A program made the position numbers and the translations under genes. Source: Patiria pectinifera (taxonomy: Eukaryota > Echinodermata > Asteroidea > Valvatida > Asterinidae). Taken from it: 64,000 nt of DNA. The notes below the pieces were generated by a model that saw only the letters and a program-made list of their open reading frames with translations, searched no databases and had not been told where the DNA came from. The DNA lies in the NCBI GenBank assembly GCA_029964075.1, contig CM057141.1, positions 14,260,001 through 14,324,000 of the forward strand, in the 5' to 3' direction. Shown here one piece after another: positions 41,138 through 50,624 of this stretch (within the stretch, counting starts at the first letter, position 1; each line of letters starts with the position of its first letter).

Positions 41138-44100
41138 AGGTAGGCAATCACAAATGTCAAGACAGAGTAATCAAGTTTTAGCGCGAAGTTGTCACTAGCT
41201 TGAAATGATAGTCAGTTGTCAGTGTGGTATGATTATTCCTCCACATGTTACTTGTCACCTGGTCACCTGGTCACACTTACCGTGCGGAATATGGTGCAGG
41301 GAATTTAAGTCATTGTCTTGTTGTAACAATCAACGTCTTACGACGTAAACTGACTGAGGTGATAGGAGATAAAATCATTTTCTGTCATCATGCTTGTGTG
41401 TTGCCCTAGTCTATAGCTCAATATGAAAGCATGGTAGTTATTTTCAGTTTTAGACTGGAAGTTATCCGTTTGAAAACTTTTGTACCTGTTTTATATGAGC
41501 ATTGTGAATGGAAGAATGTGTGCAAAATTTGTTTTTACTACACAGAGAAAGAAACTGTTATCTGAGGTTGCCAGAGGAAAGTTACAATTTTTGATGCCTG
41601 ATCATCCAGACTTCAAATCACAGGTAATTTGAATTCTTGACGGAGTTTTGACAAAATACTATCCCGGAACCGGACTTGAAATACATTTTCTAATTCTTGG
41701 TTTCAGCATTGGCTTTGGGCGATCTCTTACAGTGTACTAAGCTCTTGGATTCGAACGCCGGCTAAATTTATGCCCTCCTTCAAAACATTTAATAGATACA
41801 TGCCCACTTTTAAATAATCAGAAACAGTTTTGATGTTGTCAGCAATCAAACCAGATAGCATATAGTCAAACCAGATAGCATATAAGATAGTCAAACCAGA
41901 TAGCATATAAGACTGAAGTTTCACTTCTTGTTAACTGTTCGTGATAGGCCTACAAATATCTTCATTCGTTATACAGTGTTCAAATATTCGTGACTCGAAT
42001 TGACTCAATCTACATATTTGACTCGACTTGACACAACTCGACTGCACTCTGTGACTCTACTCGACCTTCTTGGCCTAACGACTTGACTGGACTCGAGTCA
42101 ATGCTTTAAAATAACTCAAAATGACTTGAGTCACTGAACTTGTGTCTCAAAAAAATTTATACAAATGTATCAAAATAAGTTACCCCTTGTTTACATAGAC
42201 ATATATGCATTTTTCATAAAATAACAATTGGTTATTTTGCCTCTGCAAAACAGATGCGAGAGAAGTATTTCAACTTTGCACATGAACCCAGCAGCTGTAT
42301 TCCAACATCCCCACAGGAGGAACTGCCCTGGGCGTTGAACACACTCCATCACCATGGTTACTTCTATCGGGACTGGGTGAAGGTCAAGGGTCAAACAGTC
42401 CAGACGCCAGTGTCTCGTACTCTGATTGGTGAACCCGAGACAACGTACAAGTACTTGGGCTTGCGCCTGTTTGCAATCCCGTGGTGCTTCGGGGATCATC
42501 AAGTGGAGAGCGAGGTCGAAGTGGCTTGTGGGATTATTGGAAAGCTCAACGAGCACTTCAAAACCGTCTCTAGGAAGTTACTGCTTGAAAGAACAGCAGA
42601 AAAGACTAAGCCAGAGTCTTGTATCTCCCAAAGAGCTGCACAAAGTCCTCCACATCACAGTCCAAGGGAGGAGACTAAGAGTTGTTCAGAACAAAAGCCG
42701 ACAACTTCTCGCCCATCCATCGAAGAGGGAACCGATTTCAATGTTGTGCTCATCAACTACATGGACCCAAAGGATCCAGACCTGAGATTGAAGGCCGAGC
42801 CTTATTATGGGATGGGACCTCTGGCTGTCAGCTGGCACATGGATAGTAATCTGGTCCAGGGCTCCACTGTGGCTGTATACAATCACACCTGCTCATCAGG
42901 TTGTAATATTTGGCCATATTTCTGATCCTCAATCATCTTTTTCTGGGGGAAAGGGTGTAAAGGCCTGTTAATACTTCATGCGAATGCAAATTATGCGATA
43001 CATATTTGAGTCATATCAGAAAGCATTTGCTGTGAAATGTGTTCAACTTTTGCGAATTTGCAGCGCAAAAATTTGCCCTGATGTCACAAATTGGTGTTCA
43101 CTTTCGTGCCAAGTATGAAACAGCCTTTAGACAGAATTTTGTGACATTTTGAGTAGCATTCTGCCCGTGGCTTCAAGTTTACACCATATTAATACATTAC
43201 TTATTGTTAACTGTGCTGTGACTCTAATTAACCTGACAATTAAAAGGCAATGATTATGACATCATGAAAACTCTGTCTGAACACATTTAGGCAAATTATG
43301 CGGGGATTAGTCAATCACAAGTCGGGTCACAAGTCAAAAAAGATGTAAAATGAACAAATTATTTACAGAAGTTTCATTTGAATAGTTTGTCGTTTGACTT
43401 TTGACTTGAGTACAGAATAACTTGTGATTGTTTTGTGATTGACTTGTGATGGACTTGTGATTGACTTGTGATTGACTTGTGATTGACTTTGAACTTTGTG
43501 ATTCAAGGAACAATGAAAAGCGTGGCACACATTCTTCTCGCACATATTTTTTTGAAATATTTCCAGGTGTTAATTTCTGTGTTTTAAACCTGCAACAACA
43601 GATGGAGACAGTTCAAGCGACTCCTCTGATTGGATGGTTGGCCTCAAGGTATCATGGGATATCGAGACACCAGGCGTGGCCGTACCTCTACAAACTGGCG
43701 AGTCATACTTCATGTTGGGGGATCTGAATGATACACATCAGCATTGTGTAGTGGCTGGTGGCCAGGCTAGGTTCAGCACAACTCACAGAGTTGCTGATGT
43801 AAGTTTTGGTTAACTTTAACCCATCAGCATTGTGTAGTGGCTGGTGGCCAGGCTAGGTTCAGCACAACTCACAGAGTTGCTGATGTAAGTTTTGGTTAGC
43901 TTTAACCCATCAGCATTGTGTAGTGGCTGGAGGCCAGGCTACATGTAGGTTCAGCACAACTCACCGAGTTGCTGATGTAAGTTTTGGTTAGCTTTAACCC
44001 ATCAGCATTGTGTAGTGGCTGGTGGCCAGGCTAGGTTCAGCACAACTACAGAGTTGCTGGTGTAAGTTTCGGTTTGCTTTAACCCTTGAGTCACTGTAGC

Positions 44101-47100
44101 GCCCAAAACCGCCCCGCTTATTGCTCACTGTAGCGCCTGAAACCGAAACCACCTGAGCACTCTATGGTTTTATTGATTCTTCAGTGAGTAAACACAATGT
44201 AATACAATGTAGTACAGGTGCTAATAGGTTCAAGAGCAACTGCCATTAATAAAGTACCAGTCAGCTGTTTAACGACCTAGGGTTTGTGTCTAGAATTTAG
44301 AAAGGGTAATAAACCTCACAGTGCGACCGTGCCTGTGGATTTGAGAAACCGTGAGAAAGTTGTCTGGAAAATACAATTTTTTTGAGGAAAAAAACACACT
44401 TTCAGAAAAAATATAAAGTACAAAGTATTAAAAAAAATCAGGGCAGGAGTGAAAATCTAGGCGGGAGGTGATGAAAACCTAAAAATCAACGTTGATTGGC
44501 CTTATTTATTTATTTTTCCTCTCAGTGCAGTCAAGGAACTCTTCCATACATCCAGCGCCGATGCAAAGAGGCGCTGAGTAACCTTGGTGAGACTGAGAAT
44601 GGAGAATATAAACTGACATCTTTGGCCGCTGACCATCTTGAGTTGACTGAAACTATACATAATGAGGTGAGTAGTGAGTATTCAGCTCCTCAAACCTCAC
44701 AAGTTTGAGCCCAAGTCTAGAGTGGTTTGCCTGAATCCCATTTTGTGTACCAAAAATTTGGTTTTGAGAGGATGCTTTAAATTAATTCATGGGAAGAAAC
44801 AGTTTTTTTGAGACTCTGATTTCTATCTAGAGTTTTAATAGAAATGTCCAGAATGTTTTTAAAATCCTGTTTTTTTTTTTATTTGGGGTAACGTCTTGTA
44901 TTTACATGTGGGAACTTTGAAGCAATTGACCTATCGCCATTTGCAAGTAAGCCACGCCCCTTAGACAACCCTCCGGAATTTTTGTACACTAACTTTTGTT
45001 TGTCTCAGATTTTGCGCGTTCGGCGTCCATTTGTTTATCATGTAATTGGACAATATTTCACAAGCTGTGTTGACGCGATTTTACCGTGATTCTACCGCAA
45101 TAGGTCAATTCTGGCAAAATGCCCTTTTTTGAAGGTGCATTTTAAATCAATTTAAAATTGGGGAAAAAATGAGTGTCATTGTTTTTTATTATTTGTAGGT
45201 GGAGTTTGAATGGCTACGGCAATTCTGGATGCAAGGATCTAGGCATGCCGTTGAGAGGAAGGGCTGGGTACCAGCTATGGAGGACCTGGAGGCTGATTGG
45301 CACAAGATGGAACACATGGTAGGTTGGGACCAGTGATAAGAGATTTAAAGGGAAAATACATTTGCAAACATCGAAAAATAAAACTACCAAGTTGTTATGA
45401 AATACCGGTACCTTACTAGGATGTTGGTAAATAACAGTCTAAAGCATCCTGTAAAATTATGGCACCTGGTGTGAAGTCATTTTCAAGAAAAATGGTATTT
45501 TTGTATACATTTCCAACGTTGGTCGGCCGACCACTGTGGGAAAAACCTAACTATTTTTCAACTACTGCTCCGTATTTGCCATTTTTTTCCATTCCAAATT
45601 TTGTTTGCTATTGGTTCCATGCATGTTCATGAACGGATGCAGGCCAGCTAGACTGGTTCCCTTACCTTTCAATTTTCCGGCATTTTTGATCCATTTCATT
45701 TTTAGTGGAGTCAGGGAACCTGACTACTTGAACATTTTTGTTTTTCTTGGTTTTTCCAGCATTTTCGAAAGCAAAACTTCAAACATATCAGTGTAACAAT
45801 ATTTGATCTATTATACTAACCCCCCAAATAGTTCATTTCTGAAAATTACAGCAAAAGCCAATGATGTACATTCCCTTTAATTAGGCTACACTTGAAAGTG
45901 ACATCTTGGTTAACATTCTCTGATGTGGAGTGTCCTGAAAAGCAAATTTTTTTGTGGTATTTCTGACAGACAAAACTTGCGGTCCAGGAAGCGAATGTTC
46001 TTGATGACGAAGAAGGTTTTGCAATTGCCCAGGTCCTTCTCCCACATCTCGAAGAAAGACAGAAGTTGAGACAGGAGTGTCTTGAGAAGTAAGCCTCAGT
46101 GATGTCTACCTCTTTCAGTCTTTTTGCTTCTCTCTGCCTGCCTGTTCTAATCAGTCGGTGAGATAAGTAACCAGTCTAATTCACAGGTAGTGGTGGGAGA
46201 AAGAAGATATTTAAAAATCCAGATATCTTAATTTTTTTATTCCAACCGATTAACGCTTATCCGATTTCACCTCAAGTTTGCATTCTGCTCACAGTCATTT
46301 AAACAAAAAGTGAAGAGTGAGGTGCCGCATACAATGCTGTTCACAATGATTTGGTGTAGTTTGCAGGATTCAATGACCACTAGGCCTTCACAAAAACATT
46401 CCAGAGGTGTAATGTTGCAAAAATGGGTGGGAACGTTAGTGAATGAATGCGCTTACAATCAGAGACCATGGAGCAAATGGGGGGATGTTCCAGTTGTTTT
46501 CTTTAGCTTGTGTCACAAGAAATCAGAAGGCCTAATTGTTGTACCGACTGGAAGTCCGGATTTGAATCCCGTTACTATTCACAAGTGACAGTCTGTCAGT
46601 CAGTCGGGGATTCAGTCAGTGGGGGAGTCAGTCCGTCAGTCGGGGAGTCAGTCAGTCAACATAATGAAAAGTTTGGGGCCCAAACGCGCAAAAGATCAAT
46701 GTGTGTGAGACAGCTCCAAAGCTTACCCAAAGTGACCTTGCGGTTTGCATACCACATGCAACACGCTGGCCACGTGCACTCACACAACTGACCTCTGCAA
46801 GTGGTTTCTTAACCAATGTAATCGAGTCTTATTTGAATGGAAAGAAAACTTCATCCTCTTTACAAAACCGCTACCCCCAGTGTGCTCTGACAGGGTTCTT
46901 GAGATACGTTGAGATAAACAACCAAAGGTCTGTCACAAACGGTCATTTTCTGTTCCGCTCCATAGGCAATTGCCTCATACCCCACATTTTCAATAAAAAA
47001 AATGATCAGTGGTTTTTCTGCCTTTCCAAGCCAGACATAGATAGATTTAAAGCCAGAAGAATGAATTTTCATAATCTGCAACTCCCAGGTTTGTGCGACC

Positions 47101-47719
47101 GACCGTTCTGAAGATACAAGGAATTTAGTGTAAAAATGGGCTATCTTTGTGGTCATTTCCCCACGCTAAAGCTTGTGTGGACATTTCCGGTTGAACAGAT
47201 GTGCGCTACTTTTCATTATGTGTGTCAGTCAGTCAGTGGGGGAGTCAGTCGGTCAATCAATCAGTTAGTTACAAAGAGGACTCTAGATTGGCCCTCTCTG
47301 GGACCACACCCAAAAAAATACTTTTTACGTTTTTCTCTTAGGCATACATAGAACTCTCCACTTGTCAGGCAAATTTCAAATGAAATTGCCACAATAAAGA
47401 TATTAAAAGTTTTGTGGCCTTTTTAAATCTTCATGTTAATATGCCCGTTCGGTTGAAAGAATGTACGGACAAGTTGACTTTGCCTTTTGACCTTGAAAAT
47501 TTCAATTTCTCTTTTTGCAGATTTTCACCCAAGATCTTAGAGACAATGCATGCCGACTTCTTGCCCATCCACAGACCCAAGTGGGAGGATGATGACCTCT
47601 CTCGACCTTTACCCTTTGGCCTCGGCAATATTATCAGCAAGATGAGACTAGTCACTAAGCATGGGAAGACAAGTTGCATCAGTGACTCTGAAAGTTCGGA
47701 CAGTGATTACCACAGCTGA
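41095..47719 (+). CDS. FTO: FTO, 2-oxoglutarate/Fe(II)-dependent nucleic-acid demethylase (8 coding exons)
   Basis: Exons: 41095-41139, 41546-41623, 42254-42899, 43602-43798, 44526-44666, 45199-45318, 45970-46088, 47521-47719. All introns are GT-AG and the phases agree. The sum is 1545 nt, giving 514 aa plus TGA, close to the 505 aa of human FTO. The family oxidatively demethylates N6-methyladenosine, m6Am and 3-methyl-U/T, mainly in the nucleus, using Fe(II), O2 and 2-oxoglutarate. Visible catalytic residues: Fe ligands H236 and D238 (SWHMDSN, end of exon 3) and H304 (THQHCVVAG, exon 4). The 2-oxoglutarate set is N209 (LINYMDP), Y292 (SYFML), and R313, S315 and R319 (ARFSTTHR). Substrate-pocket residues R96, Y106 and Y108 (TPVSR, TYKY) carry the same numbers as in human FTO. 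Exons 5-8 encode the helical C-terminal domain ([20 protein letters not shown] near the end). The start ATG has A at -3. A hydrophilic linker (about residues 142-200) and an acidic Ser-rich tail look lineage-specific. Oddities: the position equivalent to human E234 is S239, and the end of exon 4 is tandemly duplicated in the following intron. Exon boundaries are inferred, not from transcripts. Confidence 0.96.
41847..41912. repeat. short tandem repeat in FTO intron 2
   Basis: Three copies of CAAACCAGATAGCATATA separated by short spacers (AGATAGT or GT). Simple intronic repeat, no function implied. Confidence 0.85.
41985..42130. repeat. degenerate GACTCGA/GACTTGA-rich tract in FTO intron 2
   Basis: Irregular but dense repetition of GACTC, GACTTG and ACTCGAC motifs just upstream of exon 3. 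It is low-complexity sequence, related in character to the GACTTGTGATT repeat in intron 3. Confidence 0.7.
43424..43495. repeat. 11-bp GACTTGTGATT tandem repeat in FTO intron 3
   Basis: About six tandem units of TTGTGATTGAC with single-base variants, about 100 bp before the exon 4 acceptor. Looser CAATCACAAGTC copies in the opposite orientation at 43310-43340 could pair with it in RNA. Confidence 0.85.
43736..44085 (+). repeat. 86-bp tandem duplication of FTO exon 4 end plus splice donor (4 copies)
   Basis: Copies start at 43736, 43822, 43908 and 44000 (periods 86, 86 and 92 bp). Each spans the last 63 nt of exon 4 and about 23 nt of intron, including the GTAAGT donor. Copy 1 is the genuine exon end. 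Copy 2 differs from it by about one base. Copy 3 has a 6-bp insertion (ACATGT). Copy 4 lacks one base in ACTCACAG and is out of frame. The segment encodes the Fe ligand H304 and the 2-oxoglutarate ligands R313, S315 and R319. In copies 2 and 3 an AACCCATCAG sequence could act as acceptor, defining in-frame stop-free mini-exons at 43828-43884 (57 nt) and 43914-43976 (63 nt). Whether they are ever spliced in is unknown. Skipping them leaves the enzyme intact. Confidence 0.95.
44924..45110. mobile_element. small MITE-like element in FTO intron 5
   Basis: A 187-bp segment begins AATTGACCTATCGCC and ends GCAATAGGTCAATT, giving terminal inverted repeats of about 14 bp with one mismatch. The AATT at both ends may be a 4-bp palindromic target duplication or part of the repeat. 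There is no coding capacity. Assignment to a transposon superfamily is not possible from one copy. Confidence 0.6.
45345..45880. mobile_element. TTAA-flanked MITE in FTO intron 6 (family copy 1)
   Basis: A non-coding element of about 528 bp lies between TTAA (45345-45348) and TTAA (45877-45880). Its ends are inverted: AGGGAAAATACAT at the left and ATGTACATTCCCT at the right. Two further copies, one partial, lie at 51106-51564 and 52438-52677. They share interior landmarks such as AGGCCAGCTAGACTGGTTCC. TTAA target sites are typical of piggyBac transposons, so a piggyBac-like MITE is the best guess. The assignment rests only on target site and termini. Confidence 0.75.
46587..46658. repeat. GTCA microsatellite in FTO intron 7 (left)
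   Basis: Runs of GTCAGTCA interrupted by GGGGGAGTCAGT, preceded by GGATTTGAATCCCG near 46558, which resembles a pol III B box. It may mark the 5' part of a dispersed element reaching to the similar tract at 47222. No second copy in the window confirms this. Confidence 0.65.
47222..47272. repeat. GTCA microsatellite in FTO intron 7 (right)
   Basis: A second GTCAGTCAGTCA / GGGGGAGTCAGTCGGT tract in the same orientation, about 630 bp after the first. The pair may bound a retroposon-like insertion, or be two independent expansions of a simple repeat. Confidence 0.6.
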
Positions 47720-48130
47720 CAACTTGTCACCTTTCAATGCATTGTGCAAACCTTCCTGGCAAGTTTGAAAACACAAATCGGACACATATGGGCTGTTTCC
47801 TTTTACTGCCAGTGTCTTTTATTTGCTAAATCTGAATTGAATGCATAAAGATATTGCTTACCGAAATTCCGAAAGTAAGATAAATTGTAAGACAGATAAA
47901 TTTTATAAATGCTATATTTTAAATATATTTAATCATTATGTTCTTTAATCAAACTATTCAGTTATTGAAGAGTCGATCCTGTATGAATTTTGTTCTTATT
48001 TAAAGGGATCATTTAAATTCCATCAGTTTTACAGTTCAGTTTGTATTTGCAGTTGGTACTTTACCATCTGTAGTCACTTAGGTAATTTGTTTCACCTTAT
48101 GTTTACCAGTGCAGATGAATTAAAGTTTTG
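47720..48130 (+). other. FTO 3' UTR (inferred)
   Basis: AT-rich non-coding DNA after the FTO stop codon, ending near the ATTAAA hexamer at 48119-48124. No exon or repeat is evident. The extent is inferred from that signal only. Confidence 0.5.
48119..48124 (+). terminator. candidate FTO polyadenylation signal ATTAAA
   Basis: The commonest variant hexamer, 400 nt after the FTO stop codon, followed by T-rich sequence. It sits 331 bp before the aquaporin start codon, so transcription of FTO would have to end close to the next promoter. Confidence 0.4.
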
Positions 48131-48454
48131 ACTTTGACCCATTATGAAGCAGAGTCCATAATCATTAGTTTCTTGTTTGTGTGTTGAAACTAGTTGTATA
48201 TGAGCTACTAGCTATTCGTTGTCAAACCCCACTTGATATTGGGAGTATTTGATAAGGATCTCTTCGTTATTTACTGTTACAAAGCTGTCAAAATTGGGTC
48301 GTCAATTTAATCTCATTAGCCGCTCACGAGATTAATAGCAAATACGCTATGACTACATGATGTGCATGAATTTTGCATGATGTGCGTCATGGTCGGAGTG
48401 GAACAAACGAATTGTGTTTTGATGAGATCGAAGGAATTCTGAGTGTCTGCCAAA

Positions 48455-50535
48455 ATGGATATCATTCGTAAAAGACTTCGCGGTATCAACGCTGCCACTA
48501 TTTTCCTGTCTTACCACAAACTGCTGAACGAGTCGCACCGGGGTCGGCGGCGGCACGAAGTCGTCTATGAGACTGTGGTTGGGGATTTAATCCTATGGCG
48601 CGCAGTCTTCACAGAATGCCTAGCCGTGTTTCTCTTTGTGTTCTTGGCGGCTGGGTCGTCGGTGGCCTGGCCGGGGGGTAATGCTCCCAGCAACCTCCAC
48701 GTCTCGCTGTCTTTCGGTCTCGTCATCGCATCCTTGGTGCATTGCTTCGGAGATGTGAGCGGGGCGCACCTCAACCCCGCCGTGACGCTGCCGCTGATGT
48801 TCTACCGAGAGCTCAGCCTGGTACGCGGGCTCCTCTACATCATCGCTCAGTGTCTTGGGGGGTTTCTGGGCGCGGCCCTGCTCCGAGTGGCCACACCTAC
48901 CGACCCACGGTATGACACCACCCTGGGGTGTACCCTGCTTGGGGAGAATGTCTCAGCAGGCCAGGGGTTTATCGTAGAACTTGTTGCCTCCCTTCAGCTA
49001 GTATTCACCGTGTTTACGACGACAGACCCTCGGAGGAAGGACAACAGAATCCCGCCTGCGCTGGCCATTGGTGTTTCAGTAGCACTTGGTTTATTATTTG
49101 CAGTAAGTTGAAACCATAAACAAAATTGTATATGTTTTGAATGTCTTTTTATTTTGACTAAATAAGTTACTTTCGTTATCTTTGTTTTTTGTTTTTTTTA
49201 AACAACTGGACATTTTTCCTTAAAAAAAAACAACTTGCACTAAATGTTGTCCTCTACTACACAATACATTTTTTTAATCACGTTATTTCAAATATTAGAT
49301 ACCATATTTTGTTTTACAAGTGTTTGTAACTTCGTCTTTCAACACCATACCACGACAGTATCAGTTAATTGCCATGTTCTTTACTTAGCACTTTGATGAT
49401 TGGTCAGATTCCATTTCGTTCGCCGCCATTTTGTTGACTTTGCTCTCTCTTGATTGGACAGATTCCATTCACTGGCGCCAGTATGAATCCAGCCCGGTCC
49501 TTTGGCCCAGCCTTATCGGCAGGGAACTGGAGTAATCACTGGGTAGGTCATCTGTGTTTTGACAATTTACTTCTCGTAAATCGTGATTCATTTAAAAATA
49601 CAACAGAATGCCGATAAAAATGGAAGATACCAGAATGAAATCTCGCGTAGTTATCTTCTTGATAGCATGCATGGCGATCACCATTTCTTTCGAAAGACAC
49701 TATTCGTGTGTGTTTTTCGTTTGAGAGAGACGCCGATCTAAAAGAAATTTAAAAAAAAATGCCTAATAATCTTTGACCTCGAGTTTTTCGCCATATCTAT
49801 GATGATTATGATTTGTTTGATTCGCTTCTTTACATATTGAAGAGGACCTTCTCCTGGAAACATTTACAATTATTTCCGAAATCTTCAAAAAATTTAAGTT
49901 TATTGACGAAAAAACAGTTTTCACCAACAGAAAGGGAAGACCCGATCGGACTGTATCATTCCTGGATTGGCAGAAGGCTGGGCAGACCCAGTACAAGCTT
50001 CGGCTTTTTGTCTGACCTCCCCATACTATAATTTCAAGTTCCGTTAAACAGTTTGTTCCTATGTATTGTACTTACCTTAAAGTATGGAAATAAACCTTGA
50101 ACCTGAAACCTGAAACTTTGTCCAATATTTTGAGATGTCCCAATAAGTAGTTAACAAATAATGACATCAATTAAGACGGCTCATCAATAGGAGAACAGTT
50201 TTGGCCCATTCTCTACGGTCCAATGAAATGTTGCATTTTTCTTTCAACTCCGGTAGCTGTACTGGATAGCCCCGCTCCTAGCCGGCCTGATTGCCAGCAC
50301 GGTGTACCGTCGACTCTTCGCCCCGGGCACTCTAATCGCCGGCAGCAAGCCGGCCACCACTGCCAGACGACGACACCGGCAGCGGACGGTGGAGGAGGAA
50401 GCCGAAACGGGAAGCATTCACGGAAACACCCTGGAAGAAGACGTCAGTGAGAGAGTGGCGCTGACTCCACCTCATCACGCTGATGAGATCAACAACAATG
50501 TCTTGACGGGGTCGCACATTATCACTGATGTTTAG
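48455..50535 (+). CDS. aquaporin (MIP family) water channel, 3 coding exons
   Basis: Exons 48455-49102, 49462-49542 and 50257-50535, phase-0 GT-AG introns, 335 aa. The start is ATG 48455 (A at -3); an in-frame TGA at 48440 excludes extension. Six membrane segments are visible (about residues 47-71, 81-98, 122-146, 171-190, 200-217 and 243-262) plus the two half-helices with NPA boxes: [10 protein letters not shown] (NPA 107-109) and [13 protein letters not shown] (NPA 225-227). The family forms tetramers conducting water, sometimes small solutes, across plasma membranes. The selectivity filter reads F87, L213, A222, R228. F, A and R match water-specific AQP4-type channels, but the usual His (VALGH) is Leu (VALGL). 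S229, A233, Y245 and W246 fit the water-channel rather than aquaglyceroporin pattern. The C-tail (about 70 residues) is basic then acidic and ends ITDV, a class I PDZ-type motif. The 50-residue N-terminus is basic. It lies 735 bp downstream of the FTO stop, same strand; co-transcription is not implied. The paralogue (AQP1/AQP4-like) cannot be fixed. Confidence 0.95.
49920..50120 (+). mobile_element. possible retroposon 3' end in aquaporin intron 2
   Basis: The segment ends with GGAAATAAACCTTGAACC and short CTGAAAC tandem units, a layout typical of the 3' tail of non-LTR retroposons or SINEs. No tRNA-like head or coding region is visible and there is no second copy in the window. Confidence 0.3.
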
Positions 50536-50624
50536 CAACTGTCTTTATGCTGCATTTAGTAGGATGGATGGGTGGGGCTGGGTGGGTGGGTGTATGCACA
50601 CAGCAATGTTCCACGTTTCTTCGC

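Noticed and set aside
42426-42785. 119-codon frame overlapping FTO exon 3
   Set aside because: Shadow frame of the real FTO exon, whose frame carries the conserved catalytic motifs.
46310-47351. Several 70-136-codon frames in FTO intron 7
   Set aside because: They lie in repeat-like intronic DNA with GTCA tracts; no homology recognised and no splice structure.
48443-48454. Upstream GTG start for the aquaporin
   Set aside because: A TGA directly precedes it in frame, and ATG at 48455 has a good context; eukaryotic initiation at GTG is unlikely here.
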